From a virus, in the IMG/VR virus record IMGVR_UViG_3300021061_000025, positions 1 to 49,644 of that record: a stretch of 49,644 bases of DNA; one strand, 5' to 3'. The position numbers and the translations under genes are program-made. The notes below the pieces were generated by a model. That model was not told where the DNA came from and ran no database searches. It saw only the letters and a list, made by a program, of their open reading frames with translations. Within the stretch, counting starts at the first letter, position 1; every line of letters begins with the position of its first letter. Positions 13,292 through 21,037 of the stretch are shown here, piece by piece.

Positions 13292-13542
13292 AGCCCTCAG
13301 CGAGGGAGAGGTGGGAGATGGCGACGACTCTCGCCAGCGCAGCGAACCTGCGGGACTCGTCTGACCGATATCGGCGGCTGTTCGCGAGCGAGCTGGCGAC
13401 ATGGGCTCACGGTAACGATTGGCCATCGCTCACGGACGTGTATCACCTGAACTACTCTGGGTGCGCGCTCCTTGTCGCCGCTTCCCTCGCTCTCGACGGC
13501 CTCTCTATTGAGGAGGTGAGTCGGGTGGAGGGATTGGAGTGA
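13288..13542 (+). CDS. Small helical hypothetical protein
   Basis: An 84-residue protein from a GTGA overlap. It has two helices (WEMATTLASAANLRDSS; RRLFASELATWAHG), an aromatic loop (DVYHLNYSGCALL) and a final acidic helix. Family unknown. Confidence 0.55.
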   Translation: MKPSARERWEMATTLASAANLRDSSDRYRRLFASELATWAHGNDWPSLTDVYHLNYSGCALLVAASLALDGLSIEEVSRVEGLE

Positions 13543-13667
13543 CCCCCCGCCAGCTATCCCGGTTAAGGGAGTTGATGAAGGAGTCTAAGAGGGTGGCGAG
13601 GGAGGGGAGGAGATTGGGGGCGCGCTTGCGCGCGCTAACAGCGGTCAGTCGAGGAAGGGGCCGATGA
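13539..13667 (+). CDS. 42-residue Arg/Lys-rich protein
   Basis: Bounded by GTGA (13539-13542) and ATGA (13664-13667) overlaps. About a third of residues are Arg or Lys (VAREGRRLGARLRAL), giving an amphipathic basic helix, perhaps DNA- or RNA-binding. Easily missed because of its size. Confidence 0.5.
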   Translation: MTPRQLSRLRELMKESKRVAREGRRLGARLRALTAVSRGRGR

Positions 13668-13879
13668 TTAAGGCGCTCGCCCACGACGACGACGGCAAGC
13701 CGATGTACATCGTCGGGCTGTCCGAGCACAACCTCCGGTTGTTGCGCGATGGGAAGCCCATCGCGTTCGACATGGCGCAGATGGGCGGCGAGGGCCGGAT
13801 GTTGATCTTCTACGGCGTCACCGAGGAGGCGATGGCGCGCGAGCTGAAGAAGCACATGCGCCTCCCGGAGAAGGAGTGA
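13664..13879 (+). CDS. Small hypothetical protein
   Basis: A 71-residue protein of alternating strands and one helix (MYIVGLSEHNLRLLRDGKPI; TEEAMARELKKHMRLPE). The GLSEHNLRLLRDGKPI...D pattern resembles small phage proteins of unknown role. ATG lies inside an ATGA overlap. Confidence 0.6.
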   Translation: MIKALAHDDDGKPMYIVGLSEHNLRLLRDGKPIAFDMAQMGGEGRMLIFYGVTEEAMARELKKHMRLPEKE

Positions 13880-13881
13880 CC

Positions 13882-14127
13882 ATGGACAGCAAAGGCCATC
13901 TGTACGCGAACAAGGCCGCCCTTGAGGCAATGGAAGAGCGCCTCCGTGAGGCGTTCACGCCGACGGAGGCCATGCCGGCTGACGCGATTGAAGTCGCCAA
14001 CCCGAAGGTGGCCGAGACGCTGGCGAAGATGAACCGCAAGGCACGGCGCGTGTACTTCAGCGAGCGGCGACGGGGAGCCAGCGAGGACGAAGCGCTCGCC
14101 GCCGCCGAAGGGTCGTACTACCCATGA
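13882..14127 (+). CDS. Small helical hypothetical protein
   Basis: An 81-residue protein. An in-frame GTG at 13876 overlaps the previous stop, but AAGGAG sits five bases before the ATG at 13882, which I prefer. Helical with many Glu/Ala/Arg; no Cys. Basic central part (KMNRKARRVYFSERRRG). Confidence 0.6.
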   Translation: MDSKGHLYANKAALEAMEERLREAFTPTEAMPADAIEVANPKVAETLAKMNRKARRVYFSERRRGASEDEALAAAEGSYYP

Positions 14128-14228
14128 CCTCCCGCCGTATCACCACCCTCAACTCCTACGCCAAGTACCTCTGCCTATGGGGAGCAATCCTCCTGGTGTT
14201 GCTGCTGTGCTCGTGGGGGGAGCCGTGA
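14124..14228 (+). CDS. 34-residue single-pass membrane peptide
   Basis: ATGA overlap at the start and GTGA at the end. Residues 16-31 are one hydrophobic helix (YLCLWGAILLVLLLC) behind a basic N-terminus, so it should be a tiny inner-membrane protein with N-in topology. Membrane peptides of this size in phage early regions sometimes modulate host enzymes; here function is unknown. Confidence 0.5.
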   Translation: MTSRRITTLNSYAKYLCLWGAILLVLLLCSWGEP

Positions 14229-14521
14229 AGATCAACGGCGAGGAAGTGGAGCCGGTGGCCTTCGTGGACCTCCAGCTAGGCGACATCGTCTACGTCGACG
14301 AATGCGATTGCGGTAAGCGCTGGTGCCGCGGGATGCTGGTCGAATACGCAGACGACTTCCTCGACGGGAAAGGCCCCGGTTGGGTGACCCTGCCCAACTG
14401 CTCGGCGCCTACCGATGAGGCTGCCGCGCTCTTTGACACCCCGGGAGCGGTCTTTTACCGGGTAATCGACCAACCCATGGTCAAGCAAACCACCACCCGG
14501 AAGAAGGAGGCTGTCCGGTGA
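14225..14521 (+). CDS. Small protein with CxCxxxxC cluster
   Basis: A 98-residue protein. GTG at 14225 has GGGGGAG upstream and overlaps the membrane-peptide stop; a longer reading to 14177 would run inside that peptide gene. The middle ECDCGKRWCRGM is a tight Cys cluster, probably metal-binding, within a beta-rich context (FVDLQLGDIVYVD). It ends in a Lys-rich tail. Confidence 0.6.
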   Translation: MKINGEEVEPVAFVDLQLGDIVYVDECDCGKRWCRGMLVEYADDFLDGKGPGWVTLPNCSAPTDEAAALFDTPGAVFYRVIDQPMVKQTTTRKKEAVR

Positions 14522-14613
14522 GGTGTAGCCGCTGTCAGCGCCGTTGCGGCGCTACCAAGCTCTTTGCTGGAAAGCCTTATTGCTGTGGCTGCTACCCGGC
14601 GGTGATTGGGTGA
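14518..14613 (+). CDS. 31-residue zinc-knuckle peptide
   Basis: Enclosed by GTGA overlaps at both ends. CSRCQRRC (residues 3-10) and YCCGCY (21-26) supply six cysteines in 31 residues, enough for a single zinc knuckle and little else. Among the smallest zinc-site candidates in this genome. Confidence 0.45.
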   Translation: MRCSRCQRRCGATKLFAGKPYCCGCYPAVIG

Positions 14614-14963
14614 TTGCCGCGATTGTGGGCAGCAGGAGTGGTCTCGACTGGGCGCGGGTGCGCTCGGGAATTAAGGCCATTGTTTCCCGGGCTGACATCG
14701 GGACGGTAGTCAGCGGTGGAGCGCTCGGCGTAGACCGGATAGCCGAATCCATGGCGCTCGCAGCCGGCAAGCGAGTGCGTGTGTTCTACCCGGACTGGGA
14801 AAAGTACGGCCGCAGCGCCGGCATGAGGCGCAACCGAGAAATAGTCTCATTGGCTGACGAGGTGTTCGCCTTCTGGGACGGGAAGAGTCGCGGAACTAAG
14901 AACAGCATCGAGACGGCTCGCAAGCTTGGCAAAACCGTCCACGTGTTCGAGGTGCCAGTGTGA
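14610..14963 (+). CDS. SLOG-superfamily (YspA/DUF2493-like) nucleotide-binding protein
   Basis: A 117-residue protein, one Rossmann-like domain: IVGSRSG near residues 5-11, VVSGGALGVDRIAES near 34-48, FYPDWEKYGRSAGMRRN near 60-76, then ADEVFAFWDGKSRGTKNSI and a final helix-strand. This order matches the YspA/DUF2493 branch of the SLOG fold, related to DprA. SLOG domains bind nucleotide-like ligands; in phages the role is unknown (nucleotide sensing or single-strand binding are both possible). GTG at 14610, chosen because it overlaps the previous stop. Confidence 0.8.
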   Translation: MIAAIVGSRSGLDWARVRSGIKAIVSRADIGTVVSGGALGVDRIAESMALAAGKRVRVFYPDWEKYGRSAGMRRNREIVSLADEVFAFWDGKSRGTKNSIETARKLGKTVHVFEVPV

Positions 14964-15286
14964 CCGCGGTCGCCGAGAGATCGGAGGACAACGAGGAACT
15001 ACGCGAGGCGTTGTTCTCATGGCTGCTGAAGCAGCCTTGGATTCGCGGCGGACTGCATGAGGCAGACGTGACCGACATTATCCGACTTGTTGCTCAGTAC
15101 ATCACGCCCGGCCGAAAGTCATCAGTACACAATGGACTTGCCCCGGCCGAAATCCTACTGCGCGAGTTTCTTGAGAAGTGGAGTCCAGGGGTTATGGACC
15201 ACCCCGACCCGGGCGGCCTGGGGTTTGTCCGACGTGTAGCTCGGTACTTCATCCGCCGCCTCCCGACCAAGGTGGTGACTGGGTGA
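14960..15286 (+). CDS. Hypothetical helical protein
   Basis: A 108-residue protein from a GTGA overlap, with helices rich in Leu/Glu/Arg (ELREALFSWLLKQPW; ADVTDIIRLVAQYI) and a basic C-terminal helix (VRRVARYFIRRLP). Possibly DNA-associated. No family recognised. Confidence 0.6.
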   Translation: MTAVAERSEDNEELREALFSWLLKQPWIRGGLHEADVTDIIRLVAQYITPGRKSSVHNGLAPAEILLREFLEKWSPGVMDHPDPGGLGFVRRVARYFIRRLPTKVVTG

Positions 15287-15453
15287 AGAAGCCAAAGTAC
15301 GTCATGGGGCAGGCACTCTACAGCTACGACGGCGGCCGAACGTGGACCACGAGGCGACGCTTGCTGAAGGCGGTCACGTCAATGAAAGTGACCAGCGTAG
15401 ATTACGAGAACGGCGTCATCACCCTCGACACACACGTAAAGGGCAAGCCGTGA
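15283..15453 (+). CDS. 56-residue basic protein
   Basis: GTG start overlapping the previous stop. Basic and strand-rich (KYVMGQALYSYDGGRTW; KVTSVDYENGVITLDTH). Likely a compact beta fold. Family unknown. Confidence 0.5.
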   Translation: MKKPKYVMGQALYSYDGGRTWTTRRRLLKAVTSMKVTSVDYENGVITLDTHVKGKP

Positions 15454-15932
15454 AACGCTCCTACCTCCAACGGAAAGAGCCCATGAAGCGCTCCAGGAAG
15501 CGCAAGGCTAAGCGAAAGGTCTCAACCAAGGGCTTCGCCCACCCCAAGCCAGTAAAGCGCGCCAAAGCGAAGCTGAGAGCGGGGAGGGTGCCTCAGAACG
15601 AGGAATACAAGAACTGGATTCGCACCCAGCCATGTATCGGCCTCTCCGAATGGCCCCCCAACAGTCACGGGGACTACGGGGTCCAAGGGCACTACTGCCA
15701 GGGAGAGACCCAGCCTAACCACGAACGGAACCACACGGGTTGGGGGCTGAAAGAGCCTGACGAAACCTGCGTCCCCTTCTGCTGGATTTTACACACCCAA
15801 TGGAGTGACCACACCGGGCGGTTTGCAGGGTGGGACAACGAAGCGCGTCACCGCTTCATGGAAGAGAAGCGGATAGAGCTGAACGCGCGGTTTGAGCTCG
15901 AGACAGGGAAACAACTGGAGTGGAGGCCGTAG
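15450..15932 (+). CDS. Ref/DUF968-like HNH-type nuclease candidate
   Basis: A 160-residue protein. The first 40 residues are almost all Lys/Arg, a likely DNA-binding tail. The core has CIGL...H...H, then NHTGWGLKEPDETCVPFCWILHTQWSDH and a final helix with GWDNEARHRFMEE. This G-x-G-x-K-x-x-D...VP-x-C...H order matches the phage Ref/DUF968 recombination nucleases, which act with RecA on single-strand DNA. I cannot confirm the exact catalytic residues. Partners could be the RecT/Bet protein and the SSB encoded downstream. Confidence 0.6.
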   Translation: MKRSYLQRKEPMKRSRKRKAKRKVSTKGFAHPKPVKRAKAKLRAGRVPQNEEYKNWIRTQPCIGLSEWPPNSHGDYGVQGHYCQGETQPNHERNHTGWGLKEPDETCVPFCWILHTQWSDHTGRFAGWDNEARHRFMEEKRIELNARFELETGKQLEWRP

Positions 15933-16175
15933 ATGAAAGAGCCAATCCAAGTAGGTGACGTGGTTTGCATTAGAGACGGGAAGAAAAACACATACCGGAT
16001 GCACTATGGGTTTGAGTGCGAGAAGCCGCGAGTTGTACTTGGCCATGACTTTGGCACAGGCCGCAGGCGCCTGCACCTCGACGGACCTCCCGGCTATCTG
16101 TGGATTGGAGACGCGAAACTGGTCATGCGGAAACATGAACTCGAGGCGCAACAGAAGGCCAAAAAGAGCGCCTAA
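15933..16175 (+). CDS. Small hypothetical protein
   Basis: An 80-residue protein, beta-rich (IQVGDVVCIRDGKKNTYRM; PRVVLGHDFGTGRRRLHL) with a Lys-rich helix at the end, like short SH3-type or KOW-like phage proteins. ATG directly after the previous stop. Role unknown. Confidence 0.55.
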   Translation: MKEPIQVGDVVCIRDGKKNTYRMHYGFECEKPRVVLGHDFGTGRRRLHLDGPPGYLWIGDAKLVMRKHELEAQQKAKKSA

Positions 16176-17027
16176 GTGGCCCGCATCCGCCAAATCAAGC
16201 CCCAGTTCTTCACCGACGAGGACATCGTCACGCTGGGGCCTTTGGCTCGCCTGTTCTTTATTGGCCTATGGACCGTCGCCGACAGGGAGGGGCGGCTCGA
16301 GGACAAACCGCTAACGCTTAAGCTGCAAATCCTGCCTTTCGATGAAGTGGACCCTGCTGTCCTGCTTGCTGAGTTAGCCGCACGCTCGTTGATCTACCGC
16401 TACCAAGTCGACGGTAAGCGCTACATCTCGATTCCCGGCTTCACCAAGCACCAGCATTGCCACAAAGACGAAGCTGCGAGCAAACTCCCGGGACCGGAGA
16501 CAGGTTCTCCACTCCATCGGCAAGAGCCCAGCAACGTCAATCAATCTGCAATGTTAGCAGAGCCCGGTGCAAGCACCGTGCAACCACCGGGCAAACACCA
16601 TGGGAGCACGCCTCTTAGTCTGAATACTGAAAGACTGAATACTTGTAACGGGAATCTGGAGAAGAACCGGCCGGCAAAGCCGTCCGCCCCCTCGGCCTTC
16701 GGCCAAGTATTGAATGCGTGGTTAGATGCCTGGGGAGCCGAGAAGGGCACACCTTACACGCCTACGGGCGGTGACAAAGCCCAGCTCGGGAGGCTGCTAA
16801 ACGCAATCGGCAGGGACGGGCTAGTAGAGCTTCCAAGGCTGTTCCTGCTGTACCTCCAGGACTCCGACCCGTTCCTAGCAAAACAGGGCTGGAGCCTGGC
16901 TTACTTCTGCACGCATTGCGTGAACAAGTACCGTCTGCCCGGAGCGAACGGGGTGCCTCGTCCGTCGTCGAAATGGGAAGACAGCCGCAGGACGTCAATT
17001 GCATGGGCCAAGAAAGGGGTTGCATGA
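16176..17027 (+). CDS. Phage replication initiator, DnaD-like N-terminus
   Basis: A 283-residue protein. The N-terminus RIRQIKPQFFTDEDIVTLGPLARLFFIGL...DREGRLED (residues 3-45) is the conserved opening of phage replication proteins that bind the origin and recruit helicase. A Gln/Pro/Ser-rich linker (about 110-165) carries a GGCC-TTC-GGCC inverted repeat in its DNA (16694-16704), and the C-terminal part (about 170-270) is a helical domain. Start is GTG just after a TAA. The neighbouring gene resembles a helicase loader. Confidence 0.75.
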   Translation: MARIRQIKPQFFTDEDIVTLGPLARLFFIGLWTVADREGRLEDKPLTLKLQILPFDEVDPAVLLAELAARSLIYRYQVDGKRYISIPGFTKHQHCHKDEAASKLPGPETGSPLHRQEPSNVNQSAMLAEPGASTVQPPGKHHGSTPLSLNTERLNTCNGNLEKNRPAKPSAPSAFGQVLNAWLDAWGAEKGTPYTPTGGDKAQLGRLLNAIGRDGLVELPRLFLLYLQDSDPFLAKQGWSLAYFCTHCVNKYRLPGANGVPRPSSKWEDSRRTSIAWAKKGVA

Positions 17028-17617
17028 ACAAGCGAGAGGCGTTCGTAACGGTGCTCAACGTTCTCGGAGAGTCGTTCAATCGTCCGATGACCGAGGGCTT
17101 GCTTGAGGGGTACTGGATGGCGCTGCAAGACTTGTCCACCGAGGAAATGCAGGCCGCCGGGAAGCGTGCGCTGCAGGAGTGCAAGTTCATGCCAGCTCCG
17201 TCGGAGCTACTGGCGTTCGTTGGGCGTGGACCCAGGGACTTCGCCTTTGAGACTGCGAAAGCCTGGGAGGCGGTTGTGTGGGCGATGAACCGGTACGACT
17301 ACACGGATTCGGTGGATTTCGGACCGCTGGTGAACGCTGTGATCCGAAACCTGGGAGGCTGGGTCTACCTGTGCAACCAGAAGCTTCCCGAGCTCGTCTG
17401 GCGCCGCAAAGACTTCGAGAGGCTCTACGAAGCCTTCGCAAGCAAGCCAGTGGACCAGCTCAATGGCGGGTACCTCCCCGGAGAGCACAAGACCGAGATT
17501 CGAAGGATTGCAATCAACGGCGTTACTCCGCCCAAGATGCTGCCGGCGAAGAAGGAAGACCCAGCGCTAGAGATGCGAGCCCACATTGCCAGCCTGGTAA
17601 ACGGCAAGACGCTGTGA
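17024..17617 (+). CDS. Replication-associated protein (DUF6475-like, helicase-loader candidate)
   Basis: A 197-residue protein. FVTVLNVLGESFNRPMTEGL followed by the MALQDLSTEEMQAAGKRAL and FMPAPSELLAFVG stretches near the N-terminus match the helical module found beside phage replication initiators, and AWEAVVWAMNRYDYTDSVDF follows. I interpret it as the loader or partner that brings the host DnaB-type helicase. ATGA overlap with the initiator. No ATPase motif is visible, so a lambda P-like non-ATPase loader is more likely than a DnaC type. Confidence 0.65.
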   Translation: MNKREAFVTVLNVLGESFNRPMTEGLLEGYWMALQDLSTEEMQAAGKRALQECKFMPAPSELLAFVGRGPRDFAFETAKAWEAVVWAMNRYDYTDSVDFGPLVNAVIRNLGGWVYLCNQKLPELVWRRKDFERLYEAFASKPVDQLNGGYLPGEHKTEIRRIAINGVTPPKMLPAKKEDPALEMRAHIASLVNGKTL

Positions 17618-17787
17618 CCGCAGCCATCTACCAGCTCTCTAGGGGCTACGAGATTTGGACGTGGCTTTGTGAAAAGCACCTAAAGGCGAAGAGAGCGGAA
17701 GGCTTTGAAGTGAAAGAGAAGCGGGAACCCAAACATGAGTTGAAGTGCGATGCGTGTAAACGAAGTGAACGAACAACAGGAGAGTGA
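17614..17787 (+). CDS. 57-residue protein with CxxC
   Basis: GTG start in a GTGA overlap. Helical and Lys-rich, ending CDACKRSERTTGE. It may be a single-knuckle accessory protein. Unknown family. Confidence 0.5.
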   Translation: MTAAIYQLSRGYEIWTWLCEKHLKAKRAEGFEVKEKREPKHELKCDACKRSERTTGE

Positions 17788-17791
17788 CCCA

Positions 17792-18268
17792 ATGTCTACG
17801 TACATCACGAAGCGAGCTGAAGACCTGGGACTGTCGGTGGTCGATGCGGACAAGCCTCTGCAAGTCGAGGTGAAACCAACAGACATCGAGAAGGCGGTCC
17901 AAAAGAACTCTAAGTGCTGCGCGTTTGTCAGAGCATGCGAGCGGTCGCTGGATATTAATGCCGCCTTCTTCTTTCGCACGAAGGCGTGGCTGGAATATGA
18001 CGACAAAATTGTCCGCTACGAATTGCCGCCGTCTGTGCAGCGCGAGATTGTTGCGTTCGACCGCAGTCGGAAAATGGCCCCAGGCGTGTACCAGCTGTCC
18101 GCCGTGAGCCCGAGAAATACCCTTGCTGCAAAGGCTGCGGTGCGCGCAAAAGAGCCGCGCGGGAGACACGCCAGCAAAGGTATTATCCCAGCTGGCAGAA
18201 AGGGCGGGCTGGTCCATCGGACTTCCGGCGTGCGGACGTTAAGCGAGCCCTCATACCGGAGTCGCTAG
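17792..18268 (+). CDS. Hypothetical protein upstream of SSB
   Basis: A 158-residue protein; ATG at 17792 has AGGAGAG upstream, better than an in-frame ATG at 17750 that overlaps the previous gene. The central part (KCCAFVRACERSLDINAAFFFRTKAWLEYDD) is strand/helix mixed, and the C-terminus is basic and Gly/Ser-rich. Two bases separate it from SSB, so both are likely translated together. No family recognised. Confidence 0.6.
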   Translation: MSTYITKRAEDLGLSVVDADKPLQVEVKPTDIEKAVQKNSKCCAFVRACERSLDINAAFFFRTKAWLEYDDKIVRYELPPSVQREIVAFDRSRKMAPGVYQLSAVSPRNTLAAKAAVRAKEPRGRHASKGIIPAGRKGGLVHRTSGVRTLSEPSYRSR

Positions 18269-18270
18269 CC

Positions 18271-18681
18271 GTGGGAAGCGTGAACAAGGTGATTCTAGTA
18301 GGCAACCTGGGAGCGGACCCGGAACTCAAGTACACCCAGCAGCAAAAGGCCCTCTGCAACCTCCGCGTAGCAACGCAGGAGACCTGGAAGGACAAATCAG
18401 GGGCGAAGCAAGAAAAGACCGAATGGCACCGGGTCACCGTATGGGGCGACCAGGCCGAGAACTGCGAGAAGTACCTGGCCAAGGGACGCTCGGTCTACGT
18501 AGAGGGGCGTCTTCAGACTAGGAGCTTCGACAAGGACGGCCACAAGCACTACGCCACCGACATTGTAGCTGACAAGGTGGTGTTCCTCGGTGGAGGGAAG
18601 GGCGAAGAGAAGCAGGAGCCGAAGTCCACCGCCAAACACTATGAGTCGGACCCCTATGGGGACGACGATGTGGATTTCTAG
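18271..18681 (+). CDS. ssb: Single-stranded DNA-binding protein
   Basis: A 136-residue OB-fold SSB. NKVILVGNLGADPELKY (residues 5-21), LRVATQETWKD and WHRVTVWGDQAENCEKYLAKG (about 52-72), then YVEGRLQTRSF, are the bacterial SSB landmarks in order. The acidic tip YGDDDVDF resembles the DDDIPF partner-binding tail. It coats single-strand DNA during replication and probably hands it to the RecT/Bet annealase. GTG start. Confidence 0.93.
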   Translation: MGSVNKVILVGNLGADPELKYTQQQKALCNLRVATQETWKDKSGAKQEKTEWHRVTVWGDQAENCEKYLAKGRSVYVEGRLQTRSFDKDGHKHYATDIVADKVVFLGGGKGEEKQEPKSTAKHYESDPYGDDDVDF

Positions 18682-18684
18682 GCC

Positions 18685-18849
18685 ATGAGCGCTGAGGACA
18701 AGGCCAAGAGAGCATTCCTCCGAGTGAAGCTCGAGAGGCGAGTAGCCACGCTCTCTGACGGGATTGAAGCAGAGAGGCTGGGTCTCGGGAGGGTTACCTG
18801 TCGGGATGGAATCTGGAGATGGGAGTGGGCTGATGGCAAGGGAATGTAA
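18685..18849 (+). CDS. 54-residue hypothetical protein
   Basis: Starts three bases after the SSB stop and overlaps the next gene by 17 bases. Helical N-terminus (EDKAKRAFLRVKLERRVATL), then CRDGIWRWEWADG. Not matched to any family. Confidence 0.5.
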   Translation: MSAEDKAKRAFLRVKLERRVATLSDGIEAERLGLGRVTCRDGIWRWEWADGKGM

Positions 18850-19180
18850 GAGCTGCCTGGCTATCAAGGCCGATGGAGCCTTCTACAGCCAGTGTCGGTC
18901 TGTTTGTCGGGACTGCTACGTGGAGCGGTGCAAGGAGAGGTACAGGAGGGCGAGGGCGGCTGGGTTGTGTACGAGGTGCAGAAAGAGGCCAGCGGGGAAG
19001 GAGTCCATGTGCTCTGCGTGTGTGGATAAGCTGACTGCGTCGAGGCGTTCTGAGCCTGGGGCGTTTGCTGGTTTGTCGGATGGGGATGAGGAGAGGCCTA
19101 GGTGCAGGTGTGGTCTCTCGCTTCCGTGTGCTGGGTGTCCGAGTATCTATTCCTACGCTGCCAAGAGGGTGGCAGAGTGA
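18833..19180 (+). CDS. Cysteine-rich zinc protein (HNH-like knuckles)
   Basis: A 115-residue protein. Pairs are CKSC, CRDC, CTRC, CSAC and then CRC...CAGC, 14 cysteines in all, with a basic helix (CKERYRRARAAG) between pairs. The CTRCRKRPAGKESMCSACVDK block is typical of HNH-adjacent or restriction-like zinc clusters, but the catalytic His-Asn pair is not evident. Probably DNA-associated. ATG at 18833 has GGGAG about seven bases upstream. Confidence 0.6.
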   Translation: MARECKSCLAIKADGAFYSQCRSVCRDCYVERCKERYRRARAAGLCTRCRKRPAGKESMCSACVDKLTASRRSEPGAFAGLSDGDEERPRCRCGLSLPCAGCPSIYSYAAKRVAE

Positions 19181-20346
19181 GGTCAGAGATGAAGAAAGAT
19201 GCTGCCGAATTCAGGAAGAAGCTCATCGAGGATGCGCTGGCAGGCATGTCATCGGGCGCGACCCAACGCAGTTCCCATACGAAGCCGGAGAGGGTGGAGG
19301 TGGGGCAGCGGTGGAGCTGTCCGCACGGCGCCTATCCCGAATATGTTCTAACCCGGTGGACTGAACAGCTTAGGGCGTGGGAGGCGAGTCCGTACACGCA
19401 CTGGACGCCAGAGTACCTGATGGCCGAATGCACCTTCCTCGGCTGGGCTCCTGGTTTCGGCCCAGACTGTCAACTGTCTGCGGCCGAAGGCCGCTCTAAC
19501 TCCCCCTCCCCAGGGAACACCTGGGAGGTGTCTAGCGACGGAAGCGACTGGGCGATACCGAAGCCCCACGTATCCCTTCTCCTGTGGCCCTACCGCCGCC
19601 TCCTCTCTCCAGAAGGGAGGATACTGGAGGAGCATGGGCCCGAGGGAGGGGCGGTCCACGGAGACAGTCTCACGGTCAGGTGGCCCAAGCATTTAGAGGG
19701 CCGGGCAGAGCCCGGCGGACAGCGACCACAAGAACCTGTGTGCCAAGTGCTCGGGTGCGTAGCAAGAGGGGTCTACGACCAGGCAGGCAACCCACCTGTA
19801 TGCCCAGGTCACTTTGGGTGGAAGCTTAGCGGCCTCCTTATGAAGGCTGGCCCGCTGACCGCGCCCGAAGGGCGCACTCAAACTCCGGTGTTCGTTACTG
19901 TCGACGAGGCCGCCAAGTTCGACGCCAAGGAATACGAACGCATCGCGCGCACTCTTGGCTCATCCATCCCAACCCCCGTAGGCACAGAGAAGACAGAGCC
20001 GGTGAAGGTCGAGCCCCGTAAGCACGACTTCTCAGACCCGTACTGCGCTGGACCTGCCTCCCGGATGTGCGTGGCATGCGGTGCGGCGGAACCCGCATAC
20101 ACCAGGCCAGAATGCACCCCGGCCCCTGACTGGCGAGAGCGCTGGGAGAAAACAGTGGCAGAGCGCCAGGTCAAACTAGACTCCGAACTGTCCCCTGCGG
20201 ACTGTGGCCCCTCTCAAACGCTCCCAGCTCGTCAGTCTCAAGCGATTGGGGCAGGGCTAGGGGTCTGGTCCCTCCGAGAGGAAGGAAGGCCCCTGGCGCG
20301 AAGCCAGGAGGTCGGACGGCCTAAGAGGCCATGGGAGCTGCCGTGA
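19177..20346 (+). CDS. Large hypothetical protein carrying short in-frame hairpin inserts
   Basis: About 389 residues from the GTG at 19177 (GTGA overlap); ATG at 19189 is also possible. Regions: a Lys/Glu-rich helix, a Trp/Pro-rich middle, CQVLGC and CPGHF knuckles near 216-241, then CAGPASRMCVACGA (about 292-305) and a low-complexity end. Two near-perfect tri-base-loop palindromes (19480-19494 and 19861-19875) are translated as AAEGR and APEGR with serine- or proline-rich surroundings, suggesting small inserted elements. No domain recognised. Confidence 0.55.
   Translation: MRSEMKKDAAEFRKKLIEDALAGMSSGATQRSSHTKPERVEVGQRWSCPHGAYPEYVLTRWTEQLRAWEASPYTHWTPEYLMAECTFLGWAPGFGPDCQLSAAEGRSNSPSPGNTWEVSSDGSDWAIPKPHVSLLLWPYRRLLSPEGRILEEHGPEGGAVHGDSLTVRWPKHLEGRAEPGGQRPQEPVCQVLGCVARGVYDQAGNPPVCPGHFGWKLSGLLMKAGPLTAPEGRTQTPVFVTVDEAAKFDAKEYERIARTLGSSIPTPVGTEKTEPVKVEPRKHDFSDPYCAGPASRMCVACGAAEPAYTRPECTPAPDWRERWEKTVAERQVKLDSELSPADCGPSQTLPARQSQAIGAGLGVWSLREEGRPLARSQEVGRPKRPWELP
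19480..19494. repeat. Tri-base-loop hairpin, copy A
   Basis: GCGGCC-GAA-GGCCGC lies inside the gene 19177-20346. Its flanks, CTGTCT on the left and TCTAACTCC on the right, resemble those of copies at 19861 and 21275. It may be a small dispersed element inserted in frame. Confidence 0.45.
19861..19875. repeat. Tri-base-loop hairpin, copy B
   Basis: GCGCCC-GAA-GGGCGC, the same stem-loop design as copy A but with different arm bases, followed by ACTCAAACTCC. The arms have compensating changes relative to copy A, as if pairing rather than sequence is kept. Confidence 0.45.
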
Positions 20347-20606
20347 CTGCGAAGCAGAGGATTCAGGTGGTCCAGGCGGTGCTCGAGGAGGCTGCCTATC
20401 ACATCGGCGACGAGTACGGCGAACCGCTCAAGGATATCGACCAGTCGAAGTACTGGCCCACGTCGCCTGAGAGCGACGGAGAAGAGGCTGCGTTTGAGCT
20501 CGACGACCAGTGCATGGCCTACCTAGACACCGCCATCAAGAAGGCGCAGGCGGAAATCAGGAAGATAATCAAGTCGTTGGCCTCCCCACCCAAGGCCCAA
20601 CCGTGA
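20343..20606 (+). CDS. Small acidic hypothetical protein
   Basis: An 87-residue protein starting with GTG in a GTGA overlap. Helix-rich and acidic (LEEAAYHIGDEYGEPLKDIDQ), with a charged C-terminal helix (AIKKAQAEIRKIIKSL). No family recognised. Confidence 0.55.
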   Translation: MTAKQRIQVVQAVLEEAAYHIGDEYGEPLKDIDQSKYWPTSPESDGEEAAFELDDQCMAYLDTAIKKAQAEIRKIIKSLASPPKAQP

Positions 20607-21037
20607 GCCTTGCCGACGACATCGAGACGGCTGGGAGGGTCCTGGTCGGGTTCGGGTTTGACTACACGACCGTGGGTATGCTTGGCAAGAGGCTGATGGA
20701 CGCGGCAGAGCGGATACGCAAAGAAGAACGCGATGCCAGGCAGTTCCGCACCAACGAGACCTGGCAGGCACACGCGGTAAAGACATTGGACGAATCAGGC
20801 GTCGGCCGTACCAACGCCGTCACCCGCGAAGGTCGCATAATTGGTGAGTTTTTGGAGCCCCGGGACGCACGCTTGGCAGCCAAAGCTCCCGAGATGGCCC
20901 AGATGCTCAGGGAGTTGGAGTGGGCGGACATGAAGCCGCTGTCAGCCACGCCGCGCTGTCCGTCTTGTGTGGGTAATCCGAGCCTAGGCCACGCCCCCGA
21001 CTGCAAGCTAGCCAGCCTCCTGAAGGACCTCCCATGA
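20603..21037 (+). CDS. Hypothetical protein with C-terminal CxxC
   Basis: A 144-residue protein. Helices (AAERIRKEERDARQF; APEMAQMLRELEWADM) precede CPSCVGNPSLGHAPDC near residues 122-137, a Cys/His zinc knuckle. The end (HAPDCKLASLLKDLP) is a pattern seen in phage proteins with a fixed zinc tail. GTG start, GTGA overlap. Confidence 0.6.
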   Translation: MSLADDIETAGRVLVGFGFDYTTVGMLGKRLMDAAERIRKEERDARQFRTNETWQAHAVKTLDESGVGRTNAVTREGRIIGEFLEPRDARLAAKAPEMAQMLRELEWADMKPLSATPRCPSCVGNPSLGHAPDCKLASLLKDLP

